A DNA stretch of 64,000 nucleotides. Source: Flavisolibacter longurius (GTDB lineage Bacteria; Bacteroidota; Bacteroidia; Chitinophagales; Chitinophagaceae). Shown here piece by piece: positions 8,398 through 18,232 of this stretch (position 1 is its first letter; the number at the start of each line of letters is the position of its first letter). Under the pieces are notes generated by a model. It had not been told where the DNA came from, did no database searches, and worked only from the letters and a program-made list of their open reading frames with translations. Where the stretch lies: positions 186,001-250,000 of the forward strand of contig JABUMY010000007.1 in assembly GCA_013327885.1 (NCBI GenBank). The letters are read 5' to 3'. The position numbers were made by a program, and so were the translations under genes.

Positions 8398-9699
8398 ATG
8401 AGGGGAAACGCATTTTCAGGAAAACAAAGAGCAGCAGGCTTGACCCTGAGGCTGATCTTTCTATACACCCTTCTCCTCTTCGGCAGTGCAGGCAAAAGCC
8501 AGGAAAAAGACCCCCTTCTTTCCGATACCAGTTTTTACGATTACGATGAGATCTTCAGTGAGCTGGATGCGCTGCTGGATTCCTTATATACGCCCCGCAG
8601 TTTTGTGGTGGCCAGCCTCAGTGCCGGTAATGGATTTTTCCAATATGCCAATGCCGGTTCCGGTGCAAAACTGATGGCAAGACAGCAGTTGTTACTTTCA
8701 CCCGCCCTTGGCTTTTTTCACAAAAGCGGGCTTGGCTTGAATGCCGGTACAACCATCATGAATGACAGCGGAAGCTTGAAGCCTTTCCAGTTTTCGCTTT
8801 CGGGTTCGTACGATTATCTCCGCAGTCATAAATTTATCACGGGTGTTTCCTACACAAGGTTTTTTACGAAAGAAGATCTGCCGTTTTATACATCGCCCCT
8901 GCAAAACGAAGTGTACGGCTATTTTACCTACCGCGATCACTGGCTGAAACCTTCCGTTGCCGCCAGTTATGGCTGGGGAAATCGCAGCGATATCAGCGAG
9001 GAAACCTTTTATTTTAAAGAGGTGCTGGAAGATAAAATAAAAGGACGTGGGCTAGGGCTGGGCCGTGGCAACGGGAATAATGGAAACGGTAACGGGAATG
9101 GAAACGGAAATGGCAATGGGAATGGGAATAACGGCAACGGCAATAATGGCAATGGGAATGGAAACGGAAATGGCAATGGAAACAACGGCAACGGGAATGG
9201 AAATAATGGCAACAATGGAAATGGCAACGGCGGTAATGGTGGAAACGGTGGCAACGGCGGCATAGGGGGCGAAATCTTGGAAGGCAGCGAAGTAACCAGG
9301 ACATTCTCCAATGAATCCATTACAGATTTCAGCCTAATGCTGTCGGTGCGCCATGATTTTTATTTTCTAAAACTGCTGAAGAAAAACGATTACCTGCGTC
9401 TCACACCGCAACTTTCTTTTACCAGCGGCACCCAGCAATTTGGGTTCAATGGCATGAGCAATTCTTCTCTAACGGTGTCGGATAGGTCAAAAAATGTAAA
9501 TGTGCTGACAAGCCAGCAGGACTTTGCCCTCGACAGCCGGCTGAAATTTCAACCGCTTTCGTTGACGGCTCAGTTGAAAACAGAATATTCCATCGGTAAA
9601 TTTTTTATTCAACCTCAGGCCTACATTGATTATTATTTTCCCGCCCCGGATAAAAACCTCACCACTTCGTTTCTTATCAACACAGGCTTTATCTTTTAA
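8398..9699 (+). CDS. Secreted barrel-like protein with a long Gly-Asn tract
   Basis: The 433-residue protein has a signal peptide (hydrophobic LTLRLIFLYTLLLFGSAG). A region of alternating strands follows (about 60-215), then an almost pure Gly/Asn tract at about 224-288, and then more strands ending in FLINTGFIF, a terminal-aromatic strand typical of outer-membrane barrels. The tract could be an exposed or periplasmic loop. No known family is recognised. It lies downstream of the phosphoesterase and upstream of a PorT-like barrel on the same strand. Confidence 0.7.
   Translation: MRGNAFSGKQRAAGLTLRLIFLYTLLLFGSAGKSQEKDPLLSDTSFYDYDEIFSELDALLDSLYTPRSFVVASLSAGNGFFQYANAGSGAKLMARQQLLLSPALGFFHKSGLGLNAGTTIMNDSGSLKPFQFSLSGSYDYLRSHKFITGVSYTRFFTKEDLPFYTSPLQNEVYGYFTYRDHWLKPSVAASYGWGNRSDISEETFYFKEVLEDKIKGRGLGLGRGNGNNGNGNGNGNGNGNGNGNNGNGNNGNGNGNGNGNGNNGNGNGNNGNNGNGNGGNGGNGGNGGIGGEILEGSEVTRTFSNESITDFSLMLSVRHDFYFLKLLKKNDYLRLTPQLSFTSGTQQFGFNGMSNSSLTVSDRSKNVNVLTSQQDFALDSRLKFQPLSLTAQLKTEYSIGKFFIQPQAYIDYYFPAPDKNLTTSFLINTGFIF
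9067..9260 (+). repeat. GGN-AAY hexamer tract coding for (Gly-Asn)n
   Basis: About 65 codons are almost only Gly and Asn, built from GGN AAY units with occasional doubled Asn. Third positions vary freely (GGC, GGG, GGA, GGT; AAC, AAT), so the DNA repeat is old or the protein sequence is selected. It ends in Gly-Gly-Asn units. Confidence 0.9.
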
Positions 9700-9761
9700 T
9701 ATTGCAAAACAGTTAACAAGTACCGGCACCATACTTGAAAATGTTTCTGAAAATTCTGTTT

Positions 9762-10346
9762 ATGAAACGAAAGATCCCACTCTTCGTAGCGCTTCTTGTA
9801 ATAGCGCAGGTTTCGTTCGCACAGTTTAGCATTGGCGTCAAAGGCGGGGCTAACATCACTAAGATCGATGGCCAGTCGTTTAGCGACGAGTTCAAGTACG
9901 GCTATCATCTTGGCGGTTTTGCCACCATCGGTTTGGGTGGACGTTTTGCCATTCAGCCTGAAGTTCTTTTTAACCAGGTGCAGTCGAAAACAGGACAGGC
10001 CTTTTCCGACATTTACCAGCCGGTTATCGATGGCAATGAAAACATTAAACTAAATTATGTTTCCATTCCCCTGCTGATCAATTACAAGGTACTTCCCTTC
10101 CTGTCGCTGCAGGCCGGTCCGCAAGTTGGCATCCTGCTCGATCAAAACAAAAACCTCCTGCAAAACGGCAAGGAAGCGTTTGACAAAGGCGACTTTTCCA
10201 TGCTGGGCGGTGCACAGATCAATCTCGGCAAGCTTCGCCTGAATGGCCGCTACGTGGTTGGTTTAAACAACATCAACGATATCGACAACCAGGACAAATG
10301 GAAAAACCAGGGCTTCCAGCTTTCGCTGGGTCTTGCTATCCTTTAA
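9762..10346 (+). CDS. PorT-family outer-membrane beta-barrel protein
   Basis: From ATG at 9762 the product is 194 residues with a signal peptide (MKRKIPLFVALLVIAQVSFAQ). The mature part begins FSIGVKGGANITKIDG, the classic opening of the 'outer membrane protein beta-barrel' (PorT-like) family. It continues with GYHLGGFATIGLGGRFAIQPEVLF and LNYVSIPLLINYK and closes with a strand LSLGLAIL. Such small barrels are abundant in Bacteroidota and usually have no known function. In-frame ATGs at 9735 and 9741 lie upstream, but 9762 gives a normal signal peptide. A strong terminator follows. Confidence 0.85.
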   Translation: MKRKIPLFVALLVIAQVSFAQFSIGVKGGANITKIDGQSFSDEFKYGYHLGGFATIGLGGRFAIQPEVLFNQVQSKTGQAFSDIYQPVIDGNENIKLNYVSIPLLINYKVLPFLSLQAGPQVGILLDQNKNLLQNGKEAFDKGDFSMLGGAQINLGKLRLNGRYVVGLNNINDIDNQDKWKNQGFQLSLGLAIL

Positions 10347-10369
10347 CCTGTTGTATTTACACTTTATTG

Positions 10370-10401
10370 AAAAACCCTCTGGCCTGCAGAGGGTTTTTTA
10401 T
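10370..10401 (+). terminator. Rho-independent terminator after the PorT-like gene
   Basis: AACCCTCTG and CAGAGGGTT pair around a GCCTG loop, followed by TTTTTATTTTT. It separates the barrel gene from lon. Confidence 0.88.
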
Positions 10402-10434
10402 TTTTCGCCGCATGGGCAGGAATTGACAAGAGTG

Positions 10435-10465
10435 TTGGCTTTCGGCTAACCTCTTTGTACTTTCG
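10435..10465 (+). promoter_or_regulatory. Bacteroidota sigma-A promoter of lon
   Basis: TTGG at 10435-10438 and TACTTTCG at 10458-10465 are spaced by 19 bases, near the -33/-7 consensus (TTTG, TAnnTTTG) with one mismatch in the -7. Transcription would start about 25 bases before the GTG of lon. Confidence 0.55.
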
Positions 10466-10494
10466 CAGGCCGAACAGGATTTAAACAGACAATA

Positions 10495-12888
10495 GTGAAG
10501 AAATACCTCAAAGCAGAAGAAGACCTTGATTTTATTCCCATCATGCCATTGAATGAAGCCGATGGCGAAGGTGCGGAAATAGAAGTACCCGAAAGCCTGA
10601 GCCTTTTACCCCTGCGCAATACCGTTCTTTTTCCCGGTGTGGTTTTACCCATTACCGTAGGAAGAGACAAAAGCATAAAAGCCGTGAACGACGCCTACCG
10701 CGGCGATAAGCTGATTGGCGTTGTTGCCCAAAAAGACAGCACCATCGAAGACCCACAGGCAAAAGACCTGGAAGACATTGGAACGGTGGCCAAGATCATC
10801 AAGCAAATTCAAATGCCCGATGGCGGCACTACCATCATCATCCAGGGGAAAACGCGGTTTGTGATCGATTCGGTGATTTCGGAAGAACCTTATTTCAAGG
10901 CAAAAACATCGGCTCTGAAAGATGAGGAGATGGTGACCGATCCTGATTTTGATGCTTATGTTTCCAACATCAAAGACATTGCTACCGAAATCATCCAGCT
11001 TTCACCCAATATTCCTAGCGAAGCATCGGTGATCCTGCGCAATATTGAAAATGCTTCTTTTCTTATTCACTTTGTTTCCAGCAATCTCTCCATTGACATC
11101 CGCGAAAAGCAGGCCTTGCTGCAACTCAATAACCTGCGGCAGCGTGCCGAACTCTTGATGCAGTTCCTGCAAAAAGAACTGCAGTTTGCCGAGTTGAAAA
11201 ACAAAGTGACAAACAAGACCCGCACCGAAATTGACAAGCAGCAGCGGGAATATTTCCTGCAGCAGCAACTAAAAAGCATAAAGGAAGAACTGGGTGGCGA
11301 TCACAACGAGCGGGAAGTAAAGGAGCTGCAGAAAAAAGCCGAAACAAAAAAATGGCCCGAAGCTACAAGAGAAGCCTTTAAAAAAGGCATCGAAAAGCTG
11401 GAGCGGATGCACCCCACCACGCCGGATTATTCGGTGGTGTACAATCACCTCGACCTGATGCTGGACCTTCCCTGGGACGATACAACAGAAGATGTGTATG
11501 ACCTGAAGCGGGCAAAAGAGATCCTGGATGCTGATCATTACGGCATGGATAAAATAAAAGAGCGCATTCTGGAATACCTGGCCGTTCTAAAATTAAAAGG
11601 CGACATGAAAAGCCCGATCCTTTGTTTTTACGGTCCTCCCGGTATTGGGAAAACTTCTTTGGGTCGCAGTATTGCCAACGCCATCGGTCGCAAATATGTG
11701 CGACTGAGTTTAGGTGGTATTCACGATGAAAGCGAAGTGCGGGGCCACCGGAAAACCTACATTGGCGCCATGCCCGGTCGTATCATTCAAAACATTCGCA
11801 AGGTAAAAAGCTCCAACCCGGTGATGATCCTTGACGAGATCGATAAAGTGGGTGCTGATTTTAGGGGTGATCCAAGCAGTGCACTTTTGGAAGTGCTGGA
11901 CCCCGAACAAAACAATACGTTTTACGACAACTACCTGGAACTGGAATATGACCTGAGCAAAGTGTTGTTCATTGCCACCGCCAACAACCTGCAATCGATT
12001 CAGCCGGCGCTCCGCGACCGCCTGGAGATCATTGAACTGAACGGGTATGCCGTTGAAGAAAAAATCGAGATCGCCAAGCGGCACCTGATTCCAAAACAAC
12101 TGGAAGCACACGGGCTGAAATCTTCCAAGTTCAAGATCAGCGAAAAGGTGCTGGACAAGATCATCCAGGACTACACAAGGGAAAGCGGTGTGCGGGAACT
12201 GGACCGTCACTTGGCCGCTATTATGCGTTACCAGGCAAAAGCGCTGGCCATGACAGGCAGCCTGAAAGCCGTACTGACCATTGAGGATATTGAAAAGATC
12301 CTGGGTAAATCACGCTTTACCAATGAGCTGTACAAACAAGCAACCATTCCGGGTGTGGCCGTAGGACTGGCGTACACGCAGGTAGGCGGCGATATTCTTT
12401 TTATTGAGGCCATTTTAAGCGATGGCAAGCCTGATCTGCGCCTGACCGGCAACCTGGGCGATGTCATGAAGGAGAGCGCCGTTACAGCGCTTTCTTATCT
12501 CAGTGCCAACGGTAAGAAGTTTGGCATTGAGCCCACGCTGTTCGAAAAGAAAACAGTACACATCCATGTGCCGGAAGGTGCCGTTCCGAAAGACGGCCCA
12601 AGTGCGGGGGTAACAATGCTCACCGCCCTGGCATCTGCCTTTACCGGCAAAAAGATCAAGCCTTACCTGGGTATGACCGGTGAGATCACCCTTCGCGGAC
12701 AGGTGCTGCCTGTTGGTGGCATCAAGGAAAAAGTGCTGGCGGCCAAACGGGCCGGTTTGAAAGACATCATTCTTTGCTGGCAGAACCAGAAAGACATTGA
12801 AGAGATCAACCCTGCTTATATCAAAGGCCTGCGTTTTCACTATGTAAAAATGATGAAGGAAGTGCTGGAGATTGCCTTGCAGGATTAA
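10495..12888 (+). CDS. lon: ATP-dependent protease Lon
   Basis: Lon is a hexameric cytosolic AAA+ serine protease that degrades misfolded and regulatory proteins. The 797-residue product has the LonN substrate domain ([20 protein letters not shown] near 34), a coiled-coil middle, Walker [12 protein letters not shown] near 378, Walker B VMILDEID near 443, and the C-terminal protease domain with the catalytic Ser in [11 protein letters not shown] and Lys in [13 protein letters not shown]. The start is GTG at 10495 (first residues [17 protein letters not shown]). It is preceded by its own promoter and a terminator, so it is probably monocistronic. Confidence 0.97.
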   Translation: MKKYLKAEEDLDFIPIMPLNEADGEGAEIEVPESLSLLPLRNTVLFPGVVLPITVGRDKSIKAVNDAYRGDKLIGVVAQKDSTIEDPQAKDLEDIGTVAKIIKQIQMPDGGTTIIIQGKTRFVIDSVISEEPYFKAKTSALKDEEMVTDPDFDAYVSNIKDIATEIIQLSPNIPSEASVILRNIENASFLIHFVSSNLSIDIREKQALLQLNNLRQRAELLMQFLQKELQFAELKNKVTNKTRTEIDKQQREYFLQQQLKSIKEELGGDHNEREVKELQKKAETKKWPEATREAFKKGIEKLERMHPTTPDYSVVYNHLDLMLDLPWDDTTEDVYDLKRAKEILDADHYGMDKIKERILEYLAVLKLKGDMKSPILCFYGPPGIGKTSLGRSIANAIGRKYVRLSLGGIHDESEVRGHRKTYIGAMPGRIIQNIRKVKSSNPVMILDEIDKVGADFRGDPSSALLEVLDPEQNNTFYDNYLELEYDLSKVLFIATANNLQSIQPALRDRLEIIELNGYAVEEKIEIAKRHLIPKQLEAHGLKSSKFKISEKVLDKIIQDYTRESGVRELDRHLAAIMRYQAKALAMTGSLKAVLTIEDIEKILGKSRFTNELYKQATIPGVAVGLAYTQVGGDILFIEAILSDGKPDLRLTGNLGDVMKESAVTALSYLSANGKKFGIEPTLFEKKTVHIHVPEGAVPKDGPSAGVTMLTALASAFTGKKIKPYLGMTGEITLRGQVLPVGGIKEKVLAAKRAGLKDIILCWQNQKDIEEINPAYIKGLRFHYVKMMKEVLEIALQD

Positions 12889-12890
12889 GT

Positions 12891-12922
12891 TGGTTATTGG
12901 TTATTGATTATTGGTTATTGGG
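12891..12922. repeat. Quasi-tandem TTGGTTATT array
   Basis: TTGGTTATTGGTTATTGATT followed by ATTGGTTATTGGG, directly after the lon stop codon. It is one of the rhyming arrays of this window, without an inverted partner here. Confidence 0.6.
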
Positions 12923-12975
12923 TTTGCTTATAATGTGCAGGCTTGCATTTGGATGAACGATGATGGCATCAACAA

Positions 12976-13132
12976 GGGTGCACCACAAATGGTACGATCA
13001 TAAAATTGAAAGGCACTGTAGTATGCGTCCTCGCCAACGGCATGTTGGAAAGCAAAACCGATGATGGAAAGCATCTTCGCGAAGACGTCAGCAGGAGCAA
13101 AATCGCAAGTTGTCATACACCCGTCAGCAATT
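12976..13132 (+). repeat. 157-base dispersed repeat, copy 1 (second copy 49036-49192)
   Basis: The copies share, in the same order and spacing, GGGTGCACCACAAA, ACGATCA, CGTCCTCGCCAACGGCATGT, GGAAAGCA, GGAGCAAAA, TTGTCATA and CAATTGAA. Both sit just upstream of a plus-strand gene (porQ here, glmM there). On the minus strand both open with MTxCxFAP and contain QHAVGED; that frame runs to 63 codons here but stops after 36 in the other copy. It may be an RNA element, a REP-like unit or a decayed gene. Confidence 0.75.
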
Positions 13133-13163
13133 GAATGATAAAGTTTATTTTCATGGCCATTGC

Positions 13164-14198
13164 ATGAGGCGTATTTCCCAATTGATATTGGCTGCCGGAC
13201 TTTTTATTCCGAATGCCTTGTTGTCACAAACGACAGGGGGCAGGGCTGCCTACAATTTTTTGCGCCTGCCGTCATCGTCTTTCCTCGCGGCAGCCGGCGG
13301 CGTCAATACATCCTATGCGTTTGGCGATGTTAGTGTAACAGCTAATAACCCGTCCCTGCTCCAGTCATCTTTAAGCGAACAACTGCATGTCGGTTTTCAT
13401 TCTTTTATTGCCGGAACAAAAGCTTATGCGCTGACGGGTGCCTACCATTTGCAAAGCGCAGAAACCACTATCGGGGGACACATCCAGTTTATCGATCATG
13501 GCAGCTTACCAGCTACAGACGCTGCCGGTAATGTTAGCGGTAATTTCCGCCCGGTTGATTTTGTGGTGCAGGTCTCTGCTGCAAAACGATACCTTCAAAA
13601 GTGGCACTATGGTCTTACGCTGAAATACATCCATTCTTCTTACGGGCAATACCGCTCCAGCGCAATGGCAGCCGATGTTGGTGTCTTGTTCAACGATTCG
13701 GCCAGGCAGCTTTCTGCATCTGTTTTATTAAAAAATATGGGTGTTCAGGTGACGTCCTATTCCGGCGAAGCCGAAGACCTTCCGTTTGACCTGCAGGCTG
13801 GTTTGACCAAACGTTTGCGGGATGCGCCGTTTGCTTTTTCGGTAACAGCGCAAAAGCTTCACCGGTTCGATAACTTGTACAACGATCCTGTTTTTAATGG
13901 TGACAACGGCTTCAGTGATCCTTCAGCAATCAATAAGATTCTTACACATTTTATCCTGGCGACGCATGTATTCCTTGGTCAGCATATTGAAGCAACCATT
14001 GGCTACAATTTTTTGCAGCGACAGGAATTAAAAGTTGGTGCAGAAGGCAACGAGCTGACCGGTTTTTCCGCAGGATTGCGGCTAAGCTTTCGCAAGCTGC
14101 AGGTGCACTATGGTCGCACAGCCTACCAGCGGGGCGTGGCTTCCAACCAGGTTGGTATCACCGTTCACCTCGACCGCCTGGGTGGATTTGGCCGCTAA
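13164..14198 (+). CDS. porQ: Type IX secretion system protein PorQ
   Basis: The 344-residue protein has a signal peptide (RRISQLILAAGLFIPNALLSQ), then GGRAAYNFLRLPSSSFLAAAGG and DVSVTANNPSLL, which are hallmark strands of PorQ, a FadL/PorV-like outer-membrane barrel. PorQ works with PorU/PorV/PorZ in the attachment complex that cleaves and anchors T9SS cargo. Start at ATG 13164; an upstream frame from 13110 begins inside the dispersed repeat and is rejected. No T9SS C-terminal sorting domain was recognised in other proteins of the window. Confidence 0.87.
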   Translation: MRRISQLILAAGLFIPNALLSQTTGGRAAYNFLRLPSSSFLAAAGGVNTSYAFGDVSVTANNPSLLQSSLSEQLHVGFHSFIAGTKAYALTGAYHLQSAETTIGGHIQFIDHGSLPATDAAGNVSGNFRPVDFVVQVSAAKRYLQKWHYGLTLKYIHSSYGQYRSSAMAADVGVLFNDSARQLSASVLLKNMGVQVTSYSGEAEDLPFDLQAGLTKRLRDAPFAFSVTAQKLHRFDNLYNDPVFNGDNGFSDPSAINKILTHFILATHVFLGQHIEATIGYNFLQRQELKVGAEGNELTGFSAGLRLSFRKLQVHYGRTAYQRGVASNQVGITVHLDRLGGFGR

Positions 14199-14240
14199 TG
14201 CTTGTGGTATAATAATTGGACATTTCCCCAAAATACCTGT

Positions 14241-14735
14241 ATGAAGCCATTTTATGCAATACTCCTGTCACTGGTTTTGGGCGCCTGTTCTTCACCCCGG
14301 CAAACAACGCTTTCCAGCAGCAGTGCCAACCAGGCCATGTCGGGAACCGAAGATGCGGTGCTTGTTGCCAATACCACGGAGGACGCCGGTATGAGATCTT
14401 CACCGGCTTCGCTGCAAGGAACCTGGTATATGCATACGATGAAGCGGCAGGAAGAAATGCCAGAAGAAACCTTGAATATTTATATCAACCTGAATGAAGA
14501 CCGCAGCTTTGTTGCCAACACCACCTGCGGGCAGATCAAAGGCCAGTATACCACCAAGGGAGCGAACATGACGTTTGGAAAAATTTCTTACAACCGCAAC
14601 GACTGCGGCAATGCAGCGCAACTGGATGAAATGGTGCGCTTGCTGACAGATGTGGTGAACCAGTACTCCTTTAACGGCAACATGCTTTTCCTGAAGGACA
14701 AAGGAGGCAACAACGTGTTCCGGGTAACACGCTAG
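14241..14735 (+). CDS. META-domain (HslJ-like) lipoprotein
   Basis: The 164-residue protein has a lipobox LVLGAC at about 11-16, so it is a predicted lipoprotein. A Ser/Thr-rich linker is followed by LQGTWYMHTM and later FVANTTCGQIKGQYTTKGANMTFGKISYNRNDC, the META/HslJ fold with its two conserved cysteines, and ends NNVFRVTR. The function of META lipoproteins is unclear (envelope stress, heat-shock-related). It converges with the PIG-L gene, overlapping it by 4 bases at the stops. Confidence 0.78.
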   Translation: MKPFYAILLSLVLGACSSPRQTTLSSSSANQAMSGTEDAVLVANTTEDAGMRSSPASLQGTWYMHTMKRQEEMPEETLNIYINLNEDRSFVANTTCGQIKGQYTTKGANMTFGKISYNRNDCGNAAQLDEMVRLLTDVVNQYSFNGNMLFLKDKGGNNVFRVTR

Positions 14736-15358
14736 CTGCTCAGGCGGTACACCTCAAATGCTTCGGCGAAAGGAGCATTGCATTGCACCCCACGCACGGT
14801 GGCCAATGCCGTGTGAAAAGAAGCCTGCATATACGACCGGCCTTCCTGCGATTTGTACGCTTTTAATGCGGTTTGCTTTGCCAAAAGATGGTTTTCTTCC
14901 AACTTCTCGAAATACACCGGTGAAAAATTAAAATTGTTCCAGGGCAGTTCATACCCCAACACATTGCAGTTTTTAAAAGCCCGCAAACCTTCGGCATATA
15001 TAACCTGGTGATCCTGGTGAACATCGTGCTGTGCTGGCAGGAAGACCGTTTGCGGCTGCAACTTTTTGTTCAGGCATATCAGCTCTTCGAGGATCTCTTG
15101 CCGGTGAAACAATAATCGTCTTACTTCAAAATCAAAAAAGATCACTTCCTGAATGCCCAGCGCAGTGGTAGCCGCTTTGCATTCAACCGCCAACGTATCG
15201 GCGGGGAGTTCGTTTGGCAGCGATTGCGAGCAGGTAGAAAAAGCAACGTAGATCACCTGTTTGCCGGCGGCAATATACTTTGCCAACGAAGCGCCACAAC
15301 CCAATTCGCCGTCATCGGTATGCGGTGCCAGCACCATGATCTTTTCTGTCTGCAACAT
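14732..15358 (-). CDS. PIG-L family N-acetylglucosaminyl deacetylase-like protein
   Basis: The 208-residue protein has the zinc motif APHTDDGELG (His13, Asp15, Asp16; AHPDDE in most relatives) and a second motif QHDVHQDHQV near 110-118. Relatives de-N-acetylate GlcNAc-linked compounds or cell-surface sugars. There is no signal peptide, so it is probably cytosolic. It lies 24 bases downstream of the sulfatase-like gene on the same strand and is likely co-transcribed with it. The gene pair is divergent from the phosphonate operon, which may mean a shared glycan pathway; this is inference. Confidence 0.85.
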   Translation of the reverse strand: MLQTEKIMVLAPHTDDGELGCGASLAKYIAAGKQVIYVAFSTCSQSLPNELPADTLAVECKAATTALGIQEVIFFDFEVRRLLFHRQEILEELICLNKKLQPQTVFLPAQHDVHQDHQVIYAEGLRAFKNCNVLGYELPWNNFNFSPVYFEKLEENHLLAKQTALKAYKSQEGRSYMQASFHTALATVRGVQCNAPFAEAFEVYRLSS

Positions 15359-15382
15359 GGGGCTAAGATAATGGCAAACGCC

Positions 15383-16846
15383 TTATTCATCCAGGAAAGA
15401 AGTTGAATCTTTCAGCAGGGGCAATTGCTGGCCAAAAGCAGCATTGAGCAATACGCGGAACTGGTTTACGCCGGTGATGCCCTCGTAAAACGGCTGGTAG
15501 TTGCCGTTAGGAAGGTAAACAGCGTTCAGGTTCATGTAATAATAGGGAACCACATTTGGTGTCGGCACTTCAAACTGCCGGTAACCGTGATCCCCAAGTA
15601 ATAAAATGATCGGAGGTTTTGCAGAGGCTTCCAATATCTTATCGATCATTTGGAGGTAAACACCATTTCCGTAACGCAGGTATTCAACATAGGAAGGTTT
15701 GTGAAAGTTGTTCTTGGGTGTACTCAGCAATGGATTGGGTTTACCATCGTGCCGGTAATAATAGGGGTGATGCGGTACATGCACATGCGTATACACAAAT
15801 TTTGGCTGGTCTTTTTCCTGCAGGTCCGCTTCAAATTGATCCACCAGGTTTTGGTTGGAATTGCGGGTGTAATACAAATAACGGTCTTGTACCACTTTCA
15901 CTGGAAAGGTGATGGCGAGGTGCCAGCCAATGTCTCGCCAAACCCGTTGCAAAAACGTATGGGAAGCAATAAAATCAATCCCGATCTTAAAATGTGATTG
16001 TGGCTCTTTGGTAGAAATGTTGTTGAATTGAAAGATGGAATTATTATAGAACCGGTAGTTGTGTTGCCGGAAAAAATCGATCACGGGATTTTGGTTGATA
16101 AGCGTGGCAGCTTTCACCCGGTCGGGATAGCTTTGGTTTCTGCCTTCCAATCCATTGATGTACTCCATGGACAACATCGCCGCAACCGAGAACGGTGTAT
16201 AGTTGTAATTGCTGCGGCTTTTACTGATACGAAAGCCTCGCTTTCGCAATTCGGCTAGAAAAGCGTTGTTGTTGAAACCAAAGAGTTCCGAAAGTGACGT
16301 AGAATCTGCATACTCATCGGCAATGATCAGGTGTATATCCGGTGTGTTGCAATCCGCACAGGGTTTGAATTGAACTGTTTGATCGGGTACCTCTCTTTTG
16401 CGAAAAAGTGCGGGAACATCCACCAGCAACAAAACTAGCAGCACCAGGTTGAGATAAGTAAAAAAGCGGGCAAAGCCACTTTTTGTTTTACGCAGCCAGG
16501 TAAGAAAAACAATCAGCACCAGAAAAGAGAGCGGGAGCAAAACCGAATATTTAGCCAATAAAAAGTTTTGTCCAATTCTTTTCAATAGATCGTGAAAGGC
16601 ACCAAAAAAAAGATGAAAGAACAGCAGCCCAAAGGCAAACAGTGCGGCCTTTTTATGGTAACGGTAAAACAGCCAACCAATACCATAAAGCACGGCTGAT
16701 GCGAGGAAATACTCCGCCGTGAGTTTGATAAATTCAGCCAGCCTGACGGTGTCCTGGTTTTGCGTATAACCGTGAAAAACAAAGAAAAGGGGCAGCAGGT
16801 ACAAAAAATGTGGAAAGCCCTGGATGCGTTGCAAAAAATTATTCAT
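15383..16846 (-). CDS. Membrane sulfatase / alkaline-phosphatase-superfamily enzyme
   Basis: The 487-residue protein has about five N-terminal membrane helices (up to about residue 148) and then a sulfatase-type domain starting at DIHLIIADEYAD near 170. SRSNYNYTPFSVAAMLSM near 211-228 supplies the candidate nucleophile Thr/Ser, and IILLLGDHGYRQ near 420 carries the second metal site. The layout resembles phosphoglycerol/phosphoethanolamine transferases that act at the outer face of the inner membrane on lipid or glycan substrates. No formylglycine motif (CxPxR) is seen, which argues against a true sulfatase. It is divergent from aepX with an 84-base gap. Confidence 0.8.
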   Translation of the reverse strand: MNNFLQRIQGFPHFLYLLPLFFVFHGYTQNQDTVRLAEFIKLTAEYFLASAVLYGIGWLFYRYHKKAALFAFGLLFFHLFFGAFHDLLKRIGQNFLLAKYSVLLPLSFLVLIVFLTWLRKTKSGFARFFTYLNLVLLVLLLVDVPALFRKREVPDQTVQFKPCADCNTPDIHLIIADEYADSTSLSELFGFNNNAFLAELRKRGFRISKSRSNYNYTPFSVAAMLSMEYINGLEGRNQSYPDRVKAATLINQNPVIDFFRQHNYRFYNNSIFQFNNISTKEPQSHFKIGIDFIASHTFLQRVWRDIGWHLAITFPVKVVQDRYLYYTRNSNQNLVDQFEADLQEKDQPKFVYTHVHVPHHPYYYRHDGKPNPLLSTPKNNFHKPSYVEYLRYGNGVYLQMIDKILEASAKPPIILLLGDHGYRQFEVPTPNVVPYYYMNLNAVYLPNGNYQPFYEGITGVNQFRVLLNAAFGQQLPLLKDSTSFLDE

Positions 16847-16930
16847 TACCGCTGCACAGTGATTTATAAATAAGGAGGCAAATTAAGAATAAACTATTTC
16901 TTTGCTCATTCAAAAGCGATGAATTGACGG

Positions 16931-18232
16931 ATGGAGAAAATTGTTTACATCGGCATGAGTGCTGACCTGGTGCACCCGGGACATTTGAACGTGATCAAAA
17001 AAGGAGCCTCGCTGGGTCGTGTAGTGATTGGTTTGTTAACCGACGAAGCCATTGCTTCCTACAAACGGGTACCATATCTCAGCTTTGCGCAACGAAAGGA
17101 AATCATTGAAAACATAAAGGATGTGTCTGAAGTGGTGGCCCAAACTACCTTGGATTACGAAGCCAACCTGCGGCAACTAAAACCTGCATACGTGGTGCAT
17201 GGCGACGACTGGCAAACCGGTGTACAAAAAGCCACCCGCCAACGGGTAATCGAAATATTGAAGGAGTGGGGGGGTGAGTTGGTGGAAGTACCCTACACTA
17301 AGGACATTTCTTCATCAGCAATTCAACATTCCCTCAAAGAGATCGGCATTACACCCGGCAACCGGCTACGGCGGCTGCGGCGCATTCTTTCGGTAAAAAA
17401 TCTGGCGGTGGCCATGGAGGCACACAATGGCCTGAGTGGATTAATCGTGGAAGAAACCGTGAGCAAAAACGAGAACGGACAGGCCACCGAATTTGATGCG
17501 ATCTGGCTGAGCAGCCTGACCGATTCATTTTCAAAAGGCAAACCCGACACGGAAGCCATTGATTTTACCTCGCGGTTGCAAACGGTGAACGAGATCATTG
17601 AAGTGACAACCAAGCCGATCATCTTTGATGGCGACACGGGCGGACGCATCGACCAGTTCCCTTTTATGGTGCGGTCGCTGGAAAGGTTAGGGGTTTCGGC
17701 GGTGATCATCGAAGACAAGGTGGGACAGAAAAAAAATTCATTGATCGAAGATGCGGGCCATCATGAGCAGGATTTTATCGAAGACTTTTGCCAGAAGATA
17801 AAGGCTGGCCTGGCGAGCAGGGTCACCGAAGAATTTATGATCATTGCCCGCATCGAAAGCCTCATACTTGGTAAAGGCATGGAAGATGCGCTGACACGAG
17901 CAAAAGCTTATGTAGAAGCCGGCGCCAGTGGCATCATGATCCATAGCAAGCAAAAATCACCCGACGAAGTGTTGCAGTTTGCAGGCGCCTTTCGAGCTAT
18001 AGCACCTACAATTCCGTTGGTGGCCGTTCCGTCCACCTACAACACTATATCCTGGAGCAGCCTGGCCGACGCTGGCTTTAACATTGTCATCCAGGCCAAC
18101 CACCTCCTGCGCAGTGCTTACCCAGCTATGAAAAAAACAGCACTTTCGATCCTCGAAAACAAGAACGCAGCAAGTGCTGAGGCCGACCTTATCTCCATAC
18201 AGGAATTTTTTAAACTCATTGAAGACAAATGA
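16931..18232 (+). CDS. aepX: Cytidylyltransferase-phosphoenolpyruvate mutase fusion
   Basis: PEP mutase converts PEP to phosphonopyruvate, the entry into nearly all natural C-P compounds. Residues 1-135 are a TagD/GCT-like nucleotidyltransferase: HPGH at 15-18 and the CTP-binding DISSSAI at 125-131. Residues 150-433 are the PEP mutase/isocitrate lyase-like barrel, with FDGDTGG at 232-238 and [10 protein letters not shown] at 261-270, the loop that separates true mutases (EDKxxxKxNS) from lyases. The two activities are steps 1 and 4 of the inferred pathway. The ATG at 16931 follows a short leader. It overlaps aepY by 4 bases. Confidence 0.93.
   Translation: MEKIVYIGMSADLVHPGHLNVIKKGASLGRVVIGLLTDEAIASYKRVPYLSFAQRKEIIENIKDVSEVVAQTTLDYEANLRQLKPAYVVHGDDWQTGVQKATRQRVIEILKEWGGELVEVPYTKDISSSAIQHSLKEIGITPGNRLRRLRRILSVKNLAVAMEAHNGLSGLIVEETVSKNENGQATEFDAIWLSSLTDSFSKGKPDTEAIDFTSRLQTVNEIIEVTTKPIIFDGDTGGRIDQFPFMVRSLERLGVSAVIIEDKVGQKKNSLIEDAGHHEQDFIEDFCQKIKAGLASRVTEEFMIIARIESLILGKGMEDALTRAKAYVEAGASGIMIHSKQKSPDEVLQFAGAFRAIAPTIPLVAVPSTYNTISWSSLADAGFNIVIQANHLLRSAYPAMKKTALSILENKNAASAEADLISIQEFFKLIEDK

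Noticed and set aside
9009-9320. Pro/Phe/Leu-rich and His/Cys/Arg-rich frames opposite the Gly-Asn tract
   Set aside because: They are reverse-strand shadows of the GGN-AAY hexamer tract.
12928-13116. A 62-residue minus-strand frame in the gap before porQ
   Set aside because: It lies within the dispersed repeat; the second copy of the repeat breaks the same frame after 36 codons, so a protein is not supported, though noted in the findings.
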